Assembly (NCBI RefSeq): GCF_003945595.2
Contig: NW_024104293.1
Coordinates: forward strand, 1,236,501-1,300,500
DNA: 64,000 nt
Source of the DNA: Pipra filicauda
Taxonomy: Eukaryota; Chordata; Aves; Passeriformes; Pipridae
Direction of reading: 5' to 3'
Below the pieces are notes generated by a model. The model ran no database searches, had not been told where the DNA came from, and was given only the letters and a program-made list of their open reading frames with translations. The translations under genes and the position numbers were made by a program. Of this stretch, positions 48,406-58,200 are shown in pieces. Within the stretch, counting starts at the first letter, position 1, and each line of letters begins with the position of its first letter.

Positions 48406-49740
48406 ACCCATGTTAGTCTCTTGATCCCCAAAACTGTCAGAATTGCTGTAGCCCAGTGCTAAAATTGCCAGTCCACAAATAAAAAAAGAACGTGAAATAT
48501 AATGGTCACTCAGGTTTACAAAGTGGGGAAAACTGCTTCTTAGTGAGCTGTAGACTATGTAATGAAGAAATAACTGAATATAAATTATTAGTGCTATTAA
48601 AATATCAGTGGTTTGCTGCTGTTCTGTGCTTGGGTTTTGGGATTTGGTTCTTCCTTTCTTCTTCTTTTTCATTTGCAGTGTTGTAATTCTGAAGAATATA
48701 TTTCTTTGGAAGTATCCAAAGGTGTGCAGATTTTTGTGGGGGATCTCTTGTTTTATTTATTTGTTTATTTATTTTTTAATCCTGGGTATGGTTTTGCATT
48801 AGGGAAACGTCCTTGCTGTGAATTAGGAGAAGGAATTCTGTGGCTGAGAGTGCTCCACAGGACTCAGCATCTCTGCCAAAATTCCTTCAGCTACCAAGTA
48901 TCAATTAAGCTTTATTTTTTTCCTTCTGGAACAAACAAATGCAGTGTTCTGAGCTGATGAGAGGTAGGCAAATGGCTTCCATATTCCTTTGCTAGATGTC
49001 CTGGAGCCCCCAGCTGTGCCAAGCAGATGTGTTCTGTGGGCAGAACAGGGAGTGCCAAATGTGCAATCACCCTCAGTGTCATGATGGGCCATTGTGTGGC
49101 CTGGGGAATGTGTGGTTTTCCCAACTCAGCTTGTACATAAACATGGGGCCATCTGAGGTGTGGCACAAAGCCATGGAAGAGCAGCAGAGCCTTTAGGAAT
49201 GGCCAGCTCACCACAGGCTTTTCTCCTTATTTACAGAGGAGGTGGTTTTGACCAGATGTGCCCTGGAAAGGAAGTATCAAAATCCTATTACTCCGTTTTA
49301 TGTTGTCACAGTTGTTTAATTCTGCAGGTACAAGCTCAGACACCACAGTGGCTACGTTGAGTTTGGTGATTTCAGTTTAGGAAGTCCAGTCTTTGTTCCA
49401 AGAATGTGCAGCCATTCCTTTAAACATTTCCTTTCTTCTGCTATTAGTTTATGTGTGTGTGCAACACCAAGTCTTGGATCCCAGGTCAGTCTGACAGAAC
49501 TGACATTTATGCTGTGCTTGGCAGACAAGAGAGTTGAGCTGCTGCCTCACAAAGCCTTGAAGCCTTGCTGGGGCTTTTTCAGGTCTTTCACCTTTCCACA
49601 GTCCCCTCTGGAGGACCAGGAAAACTTTGCAGTGGTGAGCACTGAGGAGACCCCCACAAGAAACTACACCAAACATTCCCATATAGGTGCCTAAAATGGA
49701 TTCATATTTCAGCATCAGAATGGAAAACCACACCTCCCCA

Positions 49741-49870
49741 CCCCTGGAAGTGTCCAAGGCCAGGTTGGATGGGGCTTGGAGCAACCTGAGCTAGTGGAAG
49801 GTGTCCCTGCCCGTGGCAGGGGGTGGGATGAGGTGATCTGTAAGGTCCCTTCCAAACCAAACCACTCTGT
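49741..49870 (+). repeat. CR1 LINE 3' fragment
   Basis: The segment reads cccctggaagtgtccaaggc, then ggttggatggggcttggagc, and ends near ccaaaccactctg. Orientation is sense. Confidence 0.92.
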
Positions 49871-50055
49871 TAGAGTATTCCATGTATCAACCTTTGCCTA
49901 ATGAAGCAGTGAAGTTAAAAGAAGTGTTATTTTCTTCTGCTTGAAGTGTCTGAGTGAATATTCTGTATTTGGAATGACAGGTTTGTAACTCTGCTTGATT
50001 TGAGCGATGTCTGATTTATGTCATGTGGTCATTGAGACACGGGGACATTTTGTAT

Positions 50056-50105
50056 GTGGAGTCAATGATGTTGGAGGTCTTTTCCAGCCTAAATGGTTCT
50101 ATGGA
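50056..50105 (+). repeat. Short CR1 LINE 3' end
   Basis: The segment tcaatgatgttggaggtctt, then ttccagcctaaatggttcta, is the terminal 50 bp of a CR1 in sense orientation. Confidence 0.78.
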
Positions 50106-50325
50106 TCTGTTGTGCAGCCATTAGCACTGAGCTGCACTGAGCCCCTCATTCTGTGTCCAGAGTCAGCACTGCAACTTGATTTACACTTTACAAGTTTTGA
50201 GGTTCTTATTGTGTTGGTAATTTAAGCCTCTGTAAGAACTTTTTGGAGTGTTTTGTGAGAGAGCTTGCCATTCTTTCCAAGGGTCCTTTTTGGAGATAGC
50301 TCCCAGCTGGGAAGGAGGTCTTGAG

Positions 50326-50574
50326 GGAATGGTGTGTGGTTGTGCCAGGACAGAGTCAGGTTGGATCTCAGGGAAAGGTTCTTCCCCAGAGGGTGGTTGG
50401 GCACTGCCCAGGCTCCCCAGGGCAGTGGGCACAGCCCCAAGGCTGCCAGAGCTCCAGGAGGGTTTGGATGATACTCTCAGGGACAGGGTGGGATTGTTGG
50501 GGTGTCTGTGCAGGGCCAAGAGCTGGACTGGATGCTCCTTGGGGGTCCCTTCCAGCTCAGGATAGTCTGTGATA
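50326..50574 (+). repeat. CR1 LINE 3' fragment, same subfamily as the host copy at 16 kb
   Basis: Landmarks are ccccagagggtggttgggca, ggcagtgggcacagccccaa, gggatt, ctgtgcagggccaagagctg and ctcaggatagtctgtga. The internal text is the reverse complement of the host element at 15951-16655. Confidence 0.92.
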
Positions 50575-51772
50575 AACTTAAAGCCCTTCTCCCAGTGTCC
50601 TCTCCCTTTCTCCCTGCCGAGCCCTCCGAAGGCCTGTGTTCCCCTCGCTGCTCAAACAGCCCTGCTGGGGCTGCACCTTGAGGCCACGGGATGAGGGTGA
50701 AGGACGATGGAGCTGGTGGAGGCTGCGAAGGCAAGGACAGCTTTTTTGGCAGGCAGGTCACTCCTGCTGGTGGCACAGCTCCTGATGCAGGTGTGTCCCA
50801 GGGCAGCTCCTTGCTGAGCTCTCAGCAGAGGGCAGCTGGAGCCTTGGGGTGATCCTGCAGGGAGCTCGGCCAAGGGCAAGGCTGCCTGAGGGGGAACAAG
50901 TCCAAGCTCGCAGCCCAGCCTACCTGAGGGGCTGCTTTGGCTTAGCTGCAGTAGTGTTGCTTTTCAGATCTTTATTTTATAGGGGGGAAAGGCCTTTCCA
51001 AAGGATTTACTGCTTTAGATTGAAAAACCTAATCCCTCAACTGCTGGCAGTAATGGAGCCAGCGGGGTTGTATGGAGAAACCCCAGGCAGTGATGTGCTT
51101 TACAACAGCGGTTGTCAGGGGAGAGATTTGAAGCAAGACAATTTGGAGGGAGCTTTATTACAGGTGCTGGCTTCAAAGGACACCCGAAGGACAGTGGGTG
51201 TCAGGTGGAATGGGAGGAGTGGGCTGAGGTGTGGGAAGGAACAGTGAGTCCTTAGAGCAGCTCTTTTGATCATACTGTAGTATTTTAGTACATGACATGC
51301 ACAGATAAATTGACTCACAGCCATACAAAAAAAATCTGCCTAAGACAGTTTAATGTTCTAGGAAAGGTTTTGTGTGATCTCTTGGGTGCCTTTCAAACAA
51401 ATGAAACCCTACACTTAGCAAAAGGCACTCGTAAATAGAGCCCCCCCAGCAAACAGGGGTGTGTTAGAGTAGACCTTAGTGATGGCTGTTGTTGAAACTG
51501 CAGTGAAATAAAACTTTGGACTGTTTAAAGCAGAAAAATGTGTAGATTATATAGAAGATAAGTGCACATTAACTTTTATAGAGCTTGGAAAGCGCTGTGA
51601 GGTCTGCTGAGGCAGCACTTCCCTGTGAGCTGCAGCTGCATTGAATTGGCTCCGCTGCACTTTCCTGCTTTGCTTTTCCCCTGACAGCACAATTGTGCCC
51701 CATTTGGTCTGCAGGGACTCAGCTGATCCCTTTGAGTGGTTTGGGCACTCAGCTGGCACAAATCTATTCACT

Positions 51773-51802
51773 TGTGTGTGTGTGTGTGTATTTATTTATT
51801 TC
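51773..51802. repeat. (TG)8 followed by (TATT)n microsatellite
   Basis: Eight TG dinucleotides are followed by tatttatttatttc, in the last part of intron 1 about 0.5 kb before exon 2. Confidence 0.9.
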
Positions 51803-52335
51803 TGGCACAGCACCCAGACCCTGCTGAGCTGGGTGGGGGCCAGTGCTGGCCCTGGGCAGGAATGCAGGGCACCAGTGCCAAGGCACATTAAGGTGCACAG
51901 GCAGGAAATCACAGCCACAGGAATCCAGCTGGCTGCAGTCACACTGGATACCGTTGGGAAGGGAGCTGTTGGAGGGCCAGAGGGACAGCTCAGTGGGATT
52001 GGGAAGTGCTCACATACCTGCTGCTGTTGCTTACACACCCCAGGCCACTGCAGTTTGATGTCCTGCCTTTTCTCCATAGACAAAGACATGGGAAATGTCA
52101 CGAATAGAGTTGTTTCTGCTTTGGTTCTTTCTGCCAGCTCCTGCAAGGTACACTGGGGCTGGGTACTGGGCTCACACAGGGGTTTTCCAGCCAGAGGTAT
52201 ATAGTTTTTTGCTGGGGGTCTCATTCTCAACTATTCCTTTCTGTTAATGCTTTTAGTTTCCTTTCTTTAATATCAGAAGCCTTTTGATAACTTTGTGTTT
52301 GCCTCATATTTTCAATTTATTTTTTTTCATCTTAG

Positions 52336-52406
52336 AAATTGGTCCAGTGACAATAACCACAGATCCCAAGAAGTTTCAATTTGAACTCAGGGAGCTTTAT
52401 GTTCAG
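52336..52406 (+). CDS. HMCN1: HMCN1 coding exon 2
   Basis: This 71-nt exon completes the split codon E90 and encodes residues up to Q113 (IGPVTITTDPKKFQFELREL, then YVQ). The acceptor is a T-rich tract followed by cttag, and the donor is CAG|gtgagt. It enters in phase 1 and leaves in phase 0, which fits exon 1 upstream and exon 3 downstream. It lies within the VWA fold, between the first MIDAS loop and the GGGDCPE loop. It follows a 23.8-kb intron and is too short to stand out as an open frame alone; the match to hemicentin-1 and the phase agreement establish it. Confidence 0.95.
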
Positions 52407-52576
52407 GTGAGTAACTTCTTTGTGGTTCTAGCAAAGACTCCATTTCCTTATGCTAATCTTTCCTCTTGTGCTGAAATTCCTGCTACAAGGATTCCTGAAG
52501 GTGTAGCTCACTCACCTCTACCATTTTACCTGCACAAACTGTCCTCTTTCTGTTCTCTGGTCATCTTAATTTATGC

Positions 52577-52685
52577 CCACTGCCCTGGGGAGCCTGGGCA
52601 GTGCCCAACCACCCTCTGGGGGAAGAACCTTTTCCTGAGATCCAGCCTGACCCTGCCCTGGCACAGCTCCAGCCATTCCCTCAGG
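52577..52685 (-). repeat. CR1 LINE internal fragment
   Basis: The + strand has cactgccctggggagcctgg, then caaccaccctctgggggaag and ctgagatccagcctgaccct. This is a reverse copy of the subfamily seen at 50326-50574, in intron 2 and antisense to the gene. Confidence 0.9.
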
Positions 52686-53523
52686 TGATGGGAAGAAAGG
52701 GAAGTATTGGAATGGAATTACCCTGACTGGCAGAAAATATGTTCCAATTGTCTTGTCTTTCATCAAGCAAAATACTTCTGACCTGTGGAAAACCTTGCTG
52801 GAGTCAGCAGTGCCAGACAGGCTGTCCCTCAGACGCTGGCACAGGGTGTAATCCCTGCAGGAGCAGATTGCTTGAAGATTCAAAGTTGGCAGAAGGTCTG
52901 AATTCAGAGAAAACAATAGCTATTATGCTTTCCTCCTTTGTGGGGAAGTTTAAACTTCAAAACTCCTTCCAGATGTTTTGTTTTCTCAATAGTTATGGGC
53001 AATACAGGCAGCTGTTTCTAAAAGGTACGTGATTTAGATGAAGCTTTTGGGAATTTCAAACTCTGTTTCCAAGCGAGATGTTTAAAAATTGCTGCCTAAC
53101 GAATCTGAGGTTTCTTTCTTTAATGCTGATTGATTGCATAGTTCATAATTACTTCCAAGATGTGCTCATTCAGCTAAATGAGGGCTGGTGAAGAACCTGG
53201 TCCTGGGTTACCTGTGTTACCTGTAAGGCTGCTGGTAGTGTTTTTTTTATTCAGATCCCAGGTTTACCCCTTTGTGGGTGTTTACAATGCCATTTCAGAA
53301 AATAGGTATTAAATGGGGGGATAGTACAGATGAGCTCAGCTGCCAACCTCCATTTGGGCGTGCCTGTCCAAACTGAAGGGAAAAGGAGGCTTGCTGGGCT
53401 TCCCTCACCTCTGGCTTTCCAGAAAGCTTCACAGGGTAATTGGAACCACATTTAATTTGGAGAGAAAGGCAGGAAATATTGAATGGAAAATTTTCCTGTT
53501 TGTTTAAAAATAAAGGCAATACA

Positions 53524-53758
53524 GCAGGTTAAATGGTAGGAAGGAATTGTTCCCTGTGAGGGTGAGGAGGCCCTGGCACAGGGTGCCCAGAGAAGCTGTG
53601 GCTGCCCCTGGATCCCTGGAAGTGTCCAGGGCCAGGTTGGACGGGGCTTGGAGCAACCTGGGCTAGTGGGAGGTGTTCCTGCCCATGGCAGGGGGTGGGA
53701 CTGGATGGGCTTTAAGGTCCCTTCCAACCCAAACCATTCCATGATAATGATGATGATG
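53524..53758 (+). repeat. CR1 LINE 3' fragment with variant tail
   Basis: This sense copy starts ggaaggaattgttccctgtg and includes the full 3' block. The terminal motif is replaced by ccatgataatgatgatgatg, an expanded ATG/ATA tail. Confidence 0.92.
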
Positions 53759-54472
53759 AGTTGTAGTTCCACCCAGCTGCCTTTTGAAAATGCTCTTCTA
53801 CGTCATGGGAACAAAAAGAAATTCTCCCTTGAATTTCAGGTTGTCTGGAATCTGCCACTTACTTTTCCTATAAAAAGTAAGGCCAGGTCAGGAAGGACTG
53901 ACATAAAAAGAGTGATGGTTCTTATATGACTTATAGAAAGAATAATGGCAAAGTACTTATTCTTTAACAGAGATGAGGAATTTATTGATATTCCTGTTTT
54001 GAAATGGGATTTAGAATACTGATAGATTAAACTTGTTACCAACATGAACATTTCATTGAGGACAACCAAAATTCTCTGGTATGAGAGGCAGGTTTTTATT
54101 CTGGTTTGTGTGTCTGTGTGAATGTTTAACCTCAAAACATAATTTTTGATGGCATCTCAAGAATTCAAATTCAGGGCAGCAACTGCATTACCTTTTCTCC
54201 TCTTCCTTCCCAGCACGTGGAGATTGTATATACATGTGTGTGAAGGTGGGTCGGTGTTAAAAATAAACAAAATCAGTTTTATATTTCTGTTACCTTTGGA
54301 ATTGTCTGTGACAGCACCCTGCAGCAACCACACAATCCTTAGGGTGAAAAAAGGGAATGAATGATTACAAGTTAAGGAAATATCTGTCCTGAATGTCCCC
54401 AAAAAGTAACAGATTTGGCATGTTTCTTTTTTCTTAAAAAAATGCTTTGTTTTTCCTTCTACTTGCGACCAG

Positions 54473-54631
54473 GGTGGTGGAGACTGCCCAGAGATGAGCA
54501 TTGGGGCAATAAAGATCGCTCTGGAAATTTCCCTGCCTGGTTCCTTCATCTATGTCTTTACTGATGCCAGATCCAAGGATTACAGACTGACCCACGAGGT
54601 GCTTCAGCTCATCCAGCAGAAACAGTCCCAG
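54473..54631 (+). CDS. HMCN1: HMCN1 coding exon 3 (VWA domain core)
   Basis: This exon has 159 nt, is symmetric in phase 0-0, and encodes residues 114-166. It begins [20 protein letters not shown] and contains [13 protein letters not shown], where D144 is the expected distal MIDAS acidic residue of the VWA fold. The acceptor is gaccag|GGT and the donor is CAG|gtacag. Continuing past the donor meets a stop at 54689-54691, so the exon boundary is clear. Because both borders are phase 0, skipping it would keep the reading frame but would remove the central strand of the VWA fold and a metal ligand. Confidence 0.96.
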
Positions 54632-55170
54632 GTACAGAGGATCTGCATTCTGAGCTGGTTTGTGTTATTTGATGCCCTCTTTCCTCGGTGACAAGGGGTA
54701 AAATTCTCCTGTGTGAGACTCAGTGAAGCCTTTTTACAGAACACTGCATTCTAGGGACCTTTTTTTTTCTTTTTTCAAATAGAGAGTTACCTGATCTGGT
54801 GGAAAAACAAAACCAAAAACCCAAACGGAAAGGGATATTCCTTTTAGTATTGTAAATTAAACAGTGCAGCTGAGTCTGATACCAGTATATGTATTCTTGG
54901 CCAGCTTACCACTTATGTGGATGTTTTTATATTGCTGTAAAATAAATATTGTGTGAAGTACAGGGCTGAGAGATGAGGATCAGTGTAAGGGGATTCTTAT
55001 CTGTTCCTTTTCTTCTTCATTGCCTTTTCCATCAGCCCTGAGTGCAGTGATGCTGTCCTTTATGCAAAGTAATAAGCCCAGCCCAAGTAATACATTCTTC
55101 TGTTGTCATTGCAACGTTTTCTAAAATGTGCCCCAGGTGCCAAACGATTGACTCTTTGTTTTCCACCCAG
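54632..55170 (+). other. HMCN1: HMCN1 intron 3 (539 bp, phase 0)
   Basis: The intron is bounded by CAG|gtacag and cccag|GTG. No interspersed repeat is recognisable. It contains an AATAAA hexamer at 54941-54946, not unusual in AT-rich DNA. Confidence 0.93.
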
Positions 55171-55293
55171 GTGGTGTTTGTGCTGACTGGGGACTGTGAT
55201 GACAGGGAGCACGTTGGCTACAAGGTCTATGAAGAGATTGCCTCCACCAGCTCTGGTCAGGTTTTTCACTTGGACAAAAAGCAAGTGAATGAG
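55171..55293 (+). CDS. HMCN1: HMCN1 coding exon 4 (VWA domain)
   Basis: This exon has 123 nt, is symmetric in phase 0-0, and encodes residues 167-207. It starts [20 protein letters not shown] and ends [13 protein letters not shown]. The acceptor is ttccacccag|GTG and the donor is GAG|gtaact. The VLTGDCDD segment is the next core beta strand of the VWA domain, and the [16 protein letters not shown] stretch is typical of hemicentin VWA domains. It lies only 539 bp after exon 3, the shortest intron in the window. Confidence 0.96.
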
Positions 55294-58200
55294 GTAACTT
55301 TGCCTGAGCTCTGCAATGTACAGAGAAAACAAGGCAGGGGTTATCCTCTAAGCCTTTAAATGACCTGATCATGGGTTAGGGAGCAGAAGGGGAAATTCTG
55401 AATGCCCTGGTCTCGGTATGTGGACTCTCTTCTACTTTTCCCTTCCTTCTTTTTCCATTTGCTGTATCAGGATGCAGATCTGGGACTTTTACTGATGTCA
55501 GGGAAGTGTGCAGTGTCATATCTAACCAGAACCTCCCCAGCTTCCCTCTGCCTGTGCCACAAAGCTTCCAGGAGGAGAGCCTTTAAAATAAGGAGTGGTT
55601 CTGGGCTCCCAGAGCCCAGTGGCTTTTCTAATCAGTATGAGAGTTCAGTACCAACTCTAAATGAGCATTTTGTCAGCAAGCAAGGGATTGCTAATTAGCC
55701 TGGAATGTTCCTCACATTATGAACTCTCAGGTTTCCATCGATGGTAACTTTTAACTGAGGTTATTGTTGCAATGTTTGCCACCTCTGCTGGTAGCTGTGG
55801 TTCCTGACCCACAGCCATGAATGACTGTTTTCTTGGAAAACTCCAGTGGGTCTTAGGCAGAAATGAAATTTCAAAAGTGCATGAGAAAACAATTTGGAGA
55901 GAGATGAAATCACATGGTAGTTATCAGGAGAGCTGGAATTGTTTATAAATGTTGTAAACATTCCCCTTTGAATTCCCCCCGCAGGGAACGACTAGGTGAG
56001 GTGTTTTAACAAAAATTTACTCTGGTTTGTTCCTTTTTCTTTCTTTCCTAGAATTTGGATAGTGACAGATGTTGGAGATAAATTGCAGTTTCCTACTGTT
56101 GTTGCCTAGAAAAACTGATGTTCTTATTGGGAGTGATAGAAGCTGTTGGCAGTGATGTGAAGGTGATCAAAAGGAGGAACTTCCCAGAGGATTTAGATAG
56201 GTTAGAAGTCAGAGGTAAAAGAAATCAGCTGTTGGGAATGTGCAGTTCCTGACCTGAATTTTGGTATTATTTATGTATGAAGGGTAAAACTTGCCTCTGT
56301 GACACTCCATGAAATCCCTTTATACAGGAGGGATTGTGATGGAACTGGATGGTCTATAAAGTCCCTTCCAACCCAACCCATTCTATGGTCCTCTGGTACT
56401 GCCCATGGGAAATGCTCTTTGCTGGGACTAAAGTTTTAGGATGAAGCTTTTGTTTGATTGTTTTGGTTTTATTTTCTTCTGCTTTTGGGAGGTAGAAGTG
56501 AGCAGAAAAAGCCACTTGTCTTAAGCAGTGTAAGAGATTGCCTAAAGTGGAAAAACCCCACGAAATCACTTTCAGAAGTTTTCCACAATAACTGCCAAAC
56601 AATTTGCATTAAAACCAAACCCCAAAGCCTCTGAAATAATTTCAGTGATCACTGACCTCACATAAAGCTGTGTCTGGGCTAAGGGACTGTGACAGTGAGT
56701 TGACCCAACTGCTGTGATCCCACAGGAAACCTTCCCTGCAGATTTCAGTCCTGGATCAGAAGTGCTGATTTCAGAGGGTGGATGCAAAGGGACAGGAGAT
56801 CTTGCTGTTCGTGGTGCAGCCTTCAGGCAGGACTCAGCTGAAGTAAAACCTGCCCTGCTTTGTCTCTGAGTAGCTGGTGATGTGTAAAGAATGCAGTTTA
56901 TAAATGCTGAACACACTCCCCGTTGGGGGCCTAGAGAGAGCTAAAGCTGGAGTGTGGAGAGGGAACAGCTCCACAGTCACCGAGGGAACCCCCTGCCAAA
57001 CCACTGCCTTGTTTTGTTCAAACATTCTTGGTTGTTCTACCCCCAAAGAACCCAAACAAAGCTATTTTTAGTGTATAAAGTTTCAAACCGTTACTCCCTG
57101 CTCGCCCTTTGAGCATTAAGTGGAGAATGAAGCAACATTCAAAGCTACAAGGAAACACAGCAAAACAAAACTTGATGCACATCCAATGCTCGTGCACTGA
57201 GCAGGATAAGAAAATTTAGTGTCTTTTTTACTTCTGAGAAACATGTTCTGATTTCAAATACTACAGCTGACTTGGGCAAAATTTTTGTTGATTGGGTTCA
57301 GCCCAGCAAAGCATGAAATACATAAGTATCTCCACTTATCTGATGAATGCAGCTCATCTAAGAGTCTGTGAGGAAGGGCATATTTTGACAAATTTGCCGT
57401 GGTTTCTATGCATTCAATTAATAAGAATTTTCTTAAGGTCCAAAGCACAACTTTGATTTCGTTATCTAAAGTTCTAGATCTCCTCCATACAAAGGAATGG
57501 TAGCATTCTCATTTTGTCCCCAGTGTCTTAGAAAGGTTGTTATGCTTTTTTTGCCAAAGCACTGGAGAGGTGTTTCTTTAGGGTGAGCTTCCCTTGGCTG
57601 CTTTTGTAGGCTCAGGGCTTAATTTGCAACAATTGCTCAGAATTAAAATGCGCGGAGAATGCCCATCAAACAAGGGTTAAATTCTCCTGTTAAGAGCAGA
57701 TCCTGTAATTTTCATAACCATGGTACTAATTTTGACTTGAAGTTATCTGACCCCACACTTACTTATTCCCCTCACAACGAGTGCTGTAGGGAAATGCCTG
57801 CAGAGGGTTCTGCTGCAGTGCAAAAATAGGTTTATTAGGAGGTTTATTAGGCACTGGTGGTTCAGGTCGTGTCTCCAGGTCATTTTGACTGTGGTAAAAC
57901 TGAGTCATTGCTGTGTCTTATGAACTGGACTGACCAGTGTGGGTAGAGCTGGGATGTCCCAGAGACTGAGCTAGGGAGTGGTCTTATTCCATTTCTTTTT
58001 GTATAGAAACACTTGGTTTTTCTCACTTTATTTTCTTCTTGCAAGAAGGAAAAATTTTCCTTAGACTGCTTAAAAGTAAAGCTTTCTTCCTGATTTTTAG
58101 TGTGAGTAGAAATCCTGTGGAGGAGTCGGGAGCCATGGCACTGACTCTGGTGGAAGAAGAGGGTGTTGTTGAGTGATTTGAAAGGTGGATGAGACTAGAT

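Larger units (their letters stand above)
28560..52335 (+). other. HMCN1: HMCN1 intron 1 (23.8 kb, phase 1)
   Basis: This very long first intron is bounded by CAG|gtaggg and cttag|AA. It holds the 3' end of the CpG island, a pyrimidine-rich stretch (about 29088-29222), A21 and C20 homopolymers, microsatellites and at least ten CR1 fragments. I found no further coding exon. Open frames inside it, such as 29344-29808, 41536-41934, 46419-46949 and 51641-52204, show no domain, compositional or splice support. Between 31324 and 40187 I see no recognisable repeat apart from the C run, only AT-rich unique-looking sequence where conserved enhancers could lie. Confidence 0.93.
52407..54472 (+). other. 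HMCN1: HMCN1 intron 2 (2.1 kb, phase 0)
   Basis: The intron is bounded by CAG|gtgagt and accag|GGT. It contains two CR1 fragments, one antisense near its 5' end and one sense at 53524-53758. The remaining sequence is AT-rich with no coding signal that I can support. Confidence 0.93.

Noticed and set aside
51641..52204. 187-codon open frame just upstream of exon 2
   Set aside because: It crosses a TG/TATT microsatellite and has no recognisable motif. It is not in a position or phase consistent with an HMCN1 exon.
54941..54946. AATAAA in intron 3 as a functional polyadenylation site
   Set aside because: The AT-rich surroundings make the hexamer likely by chance, and I saw no clear GT-rich downstream element.
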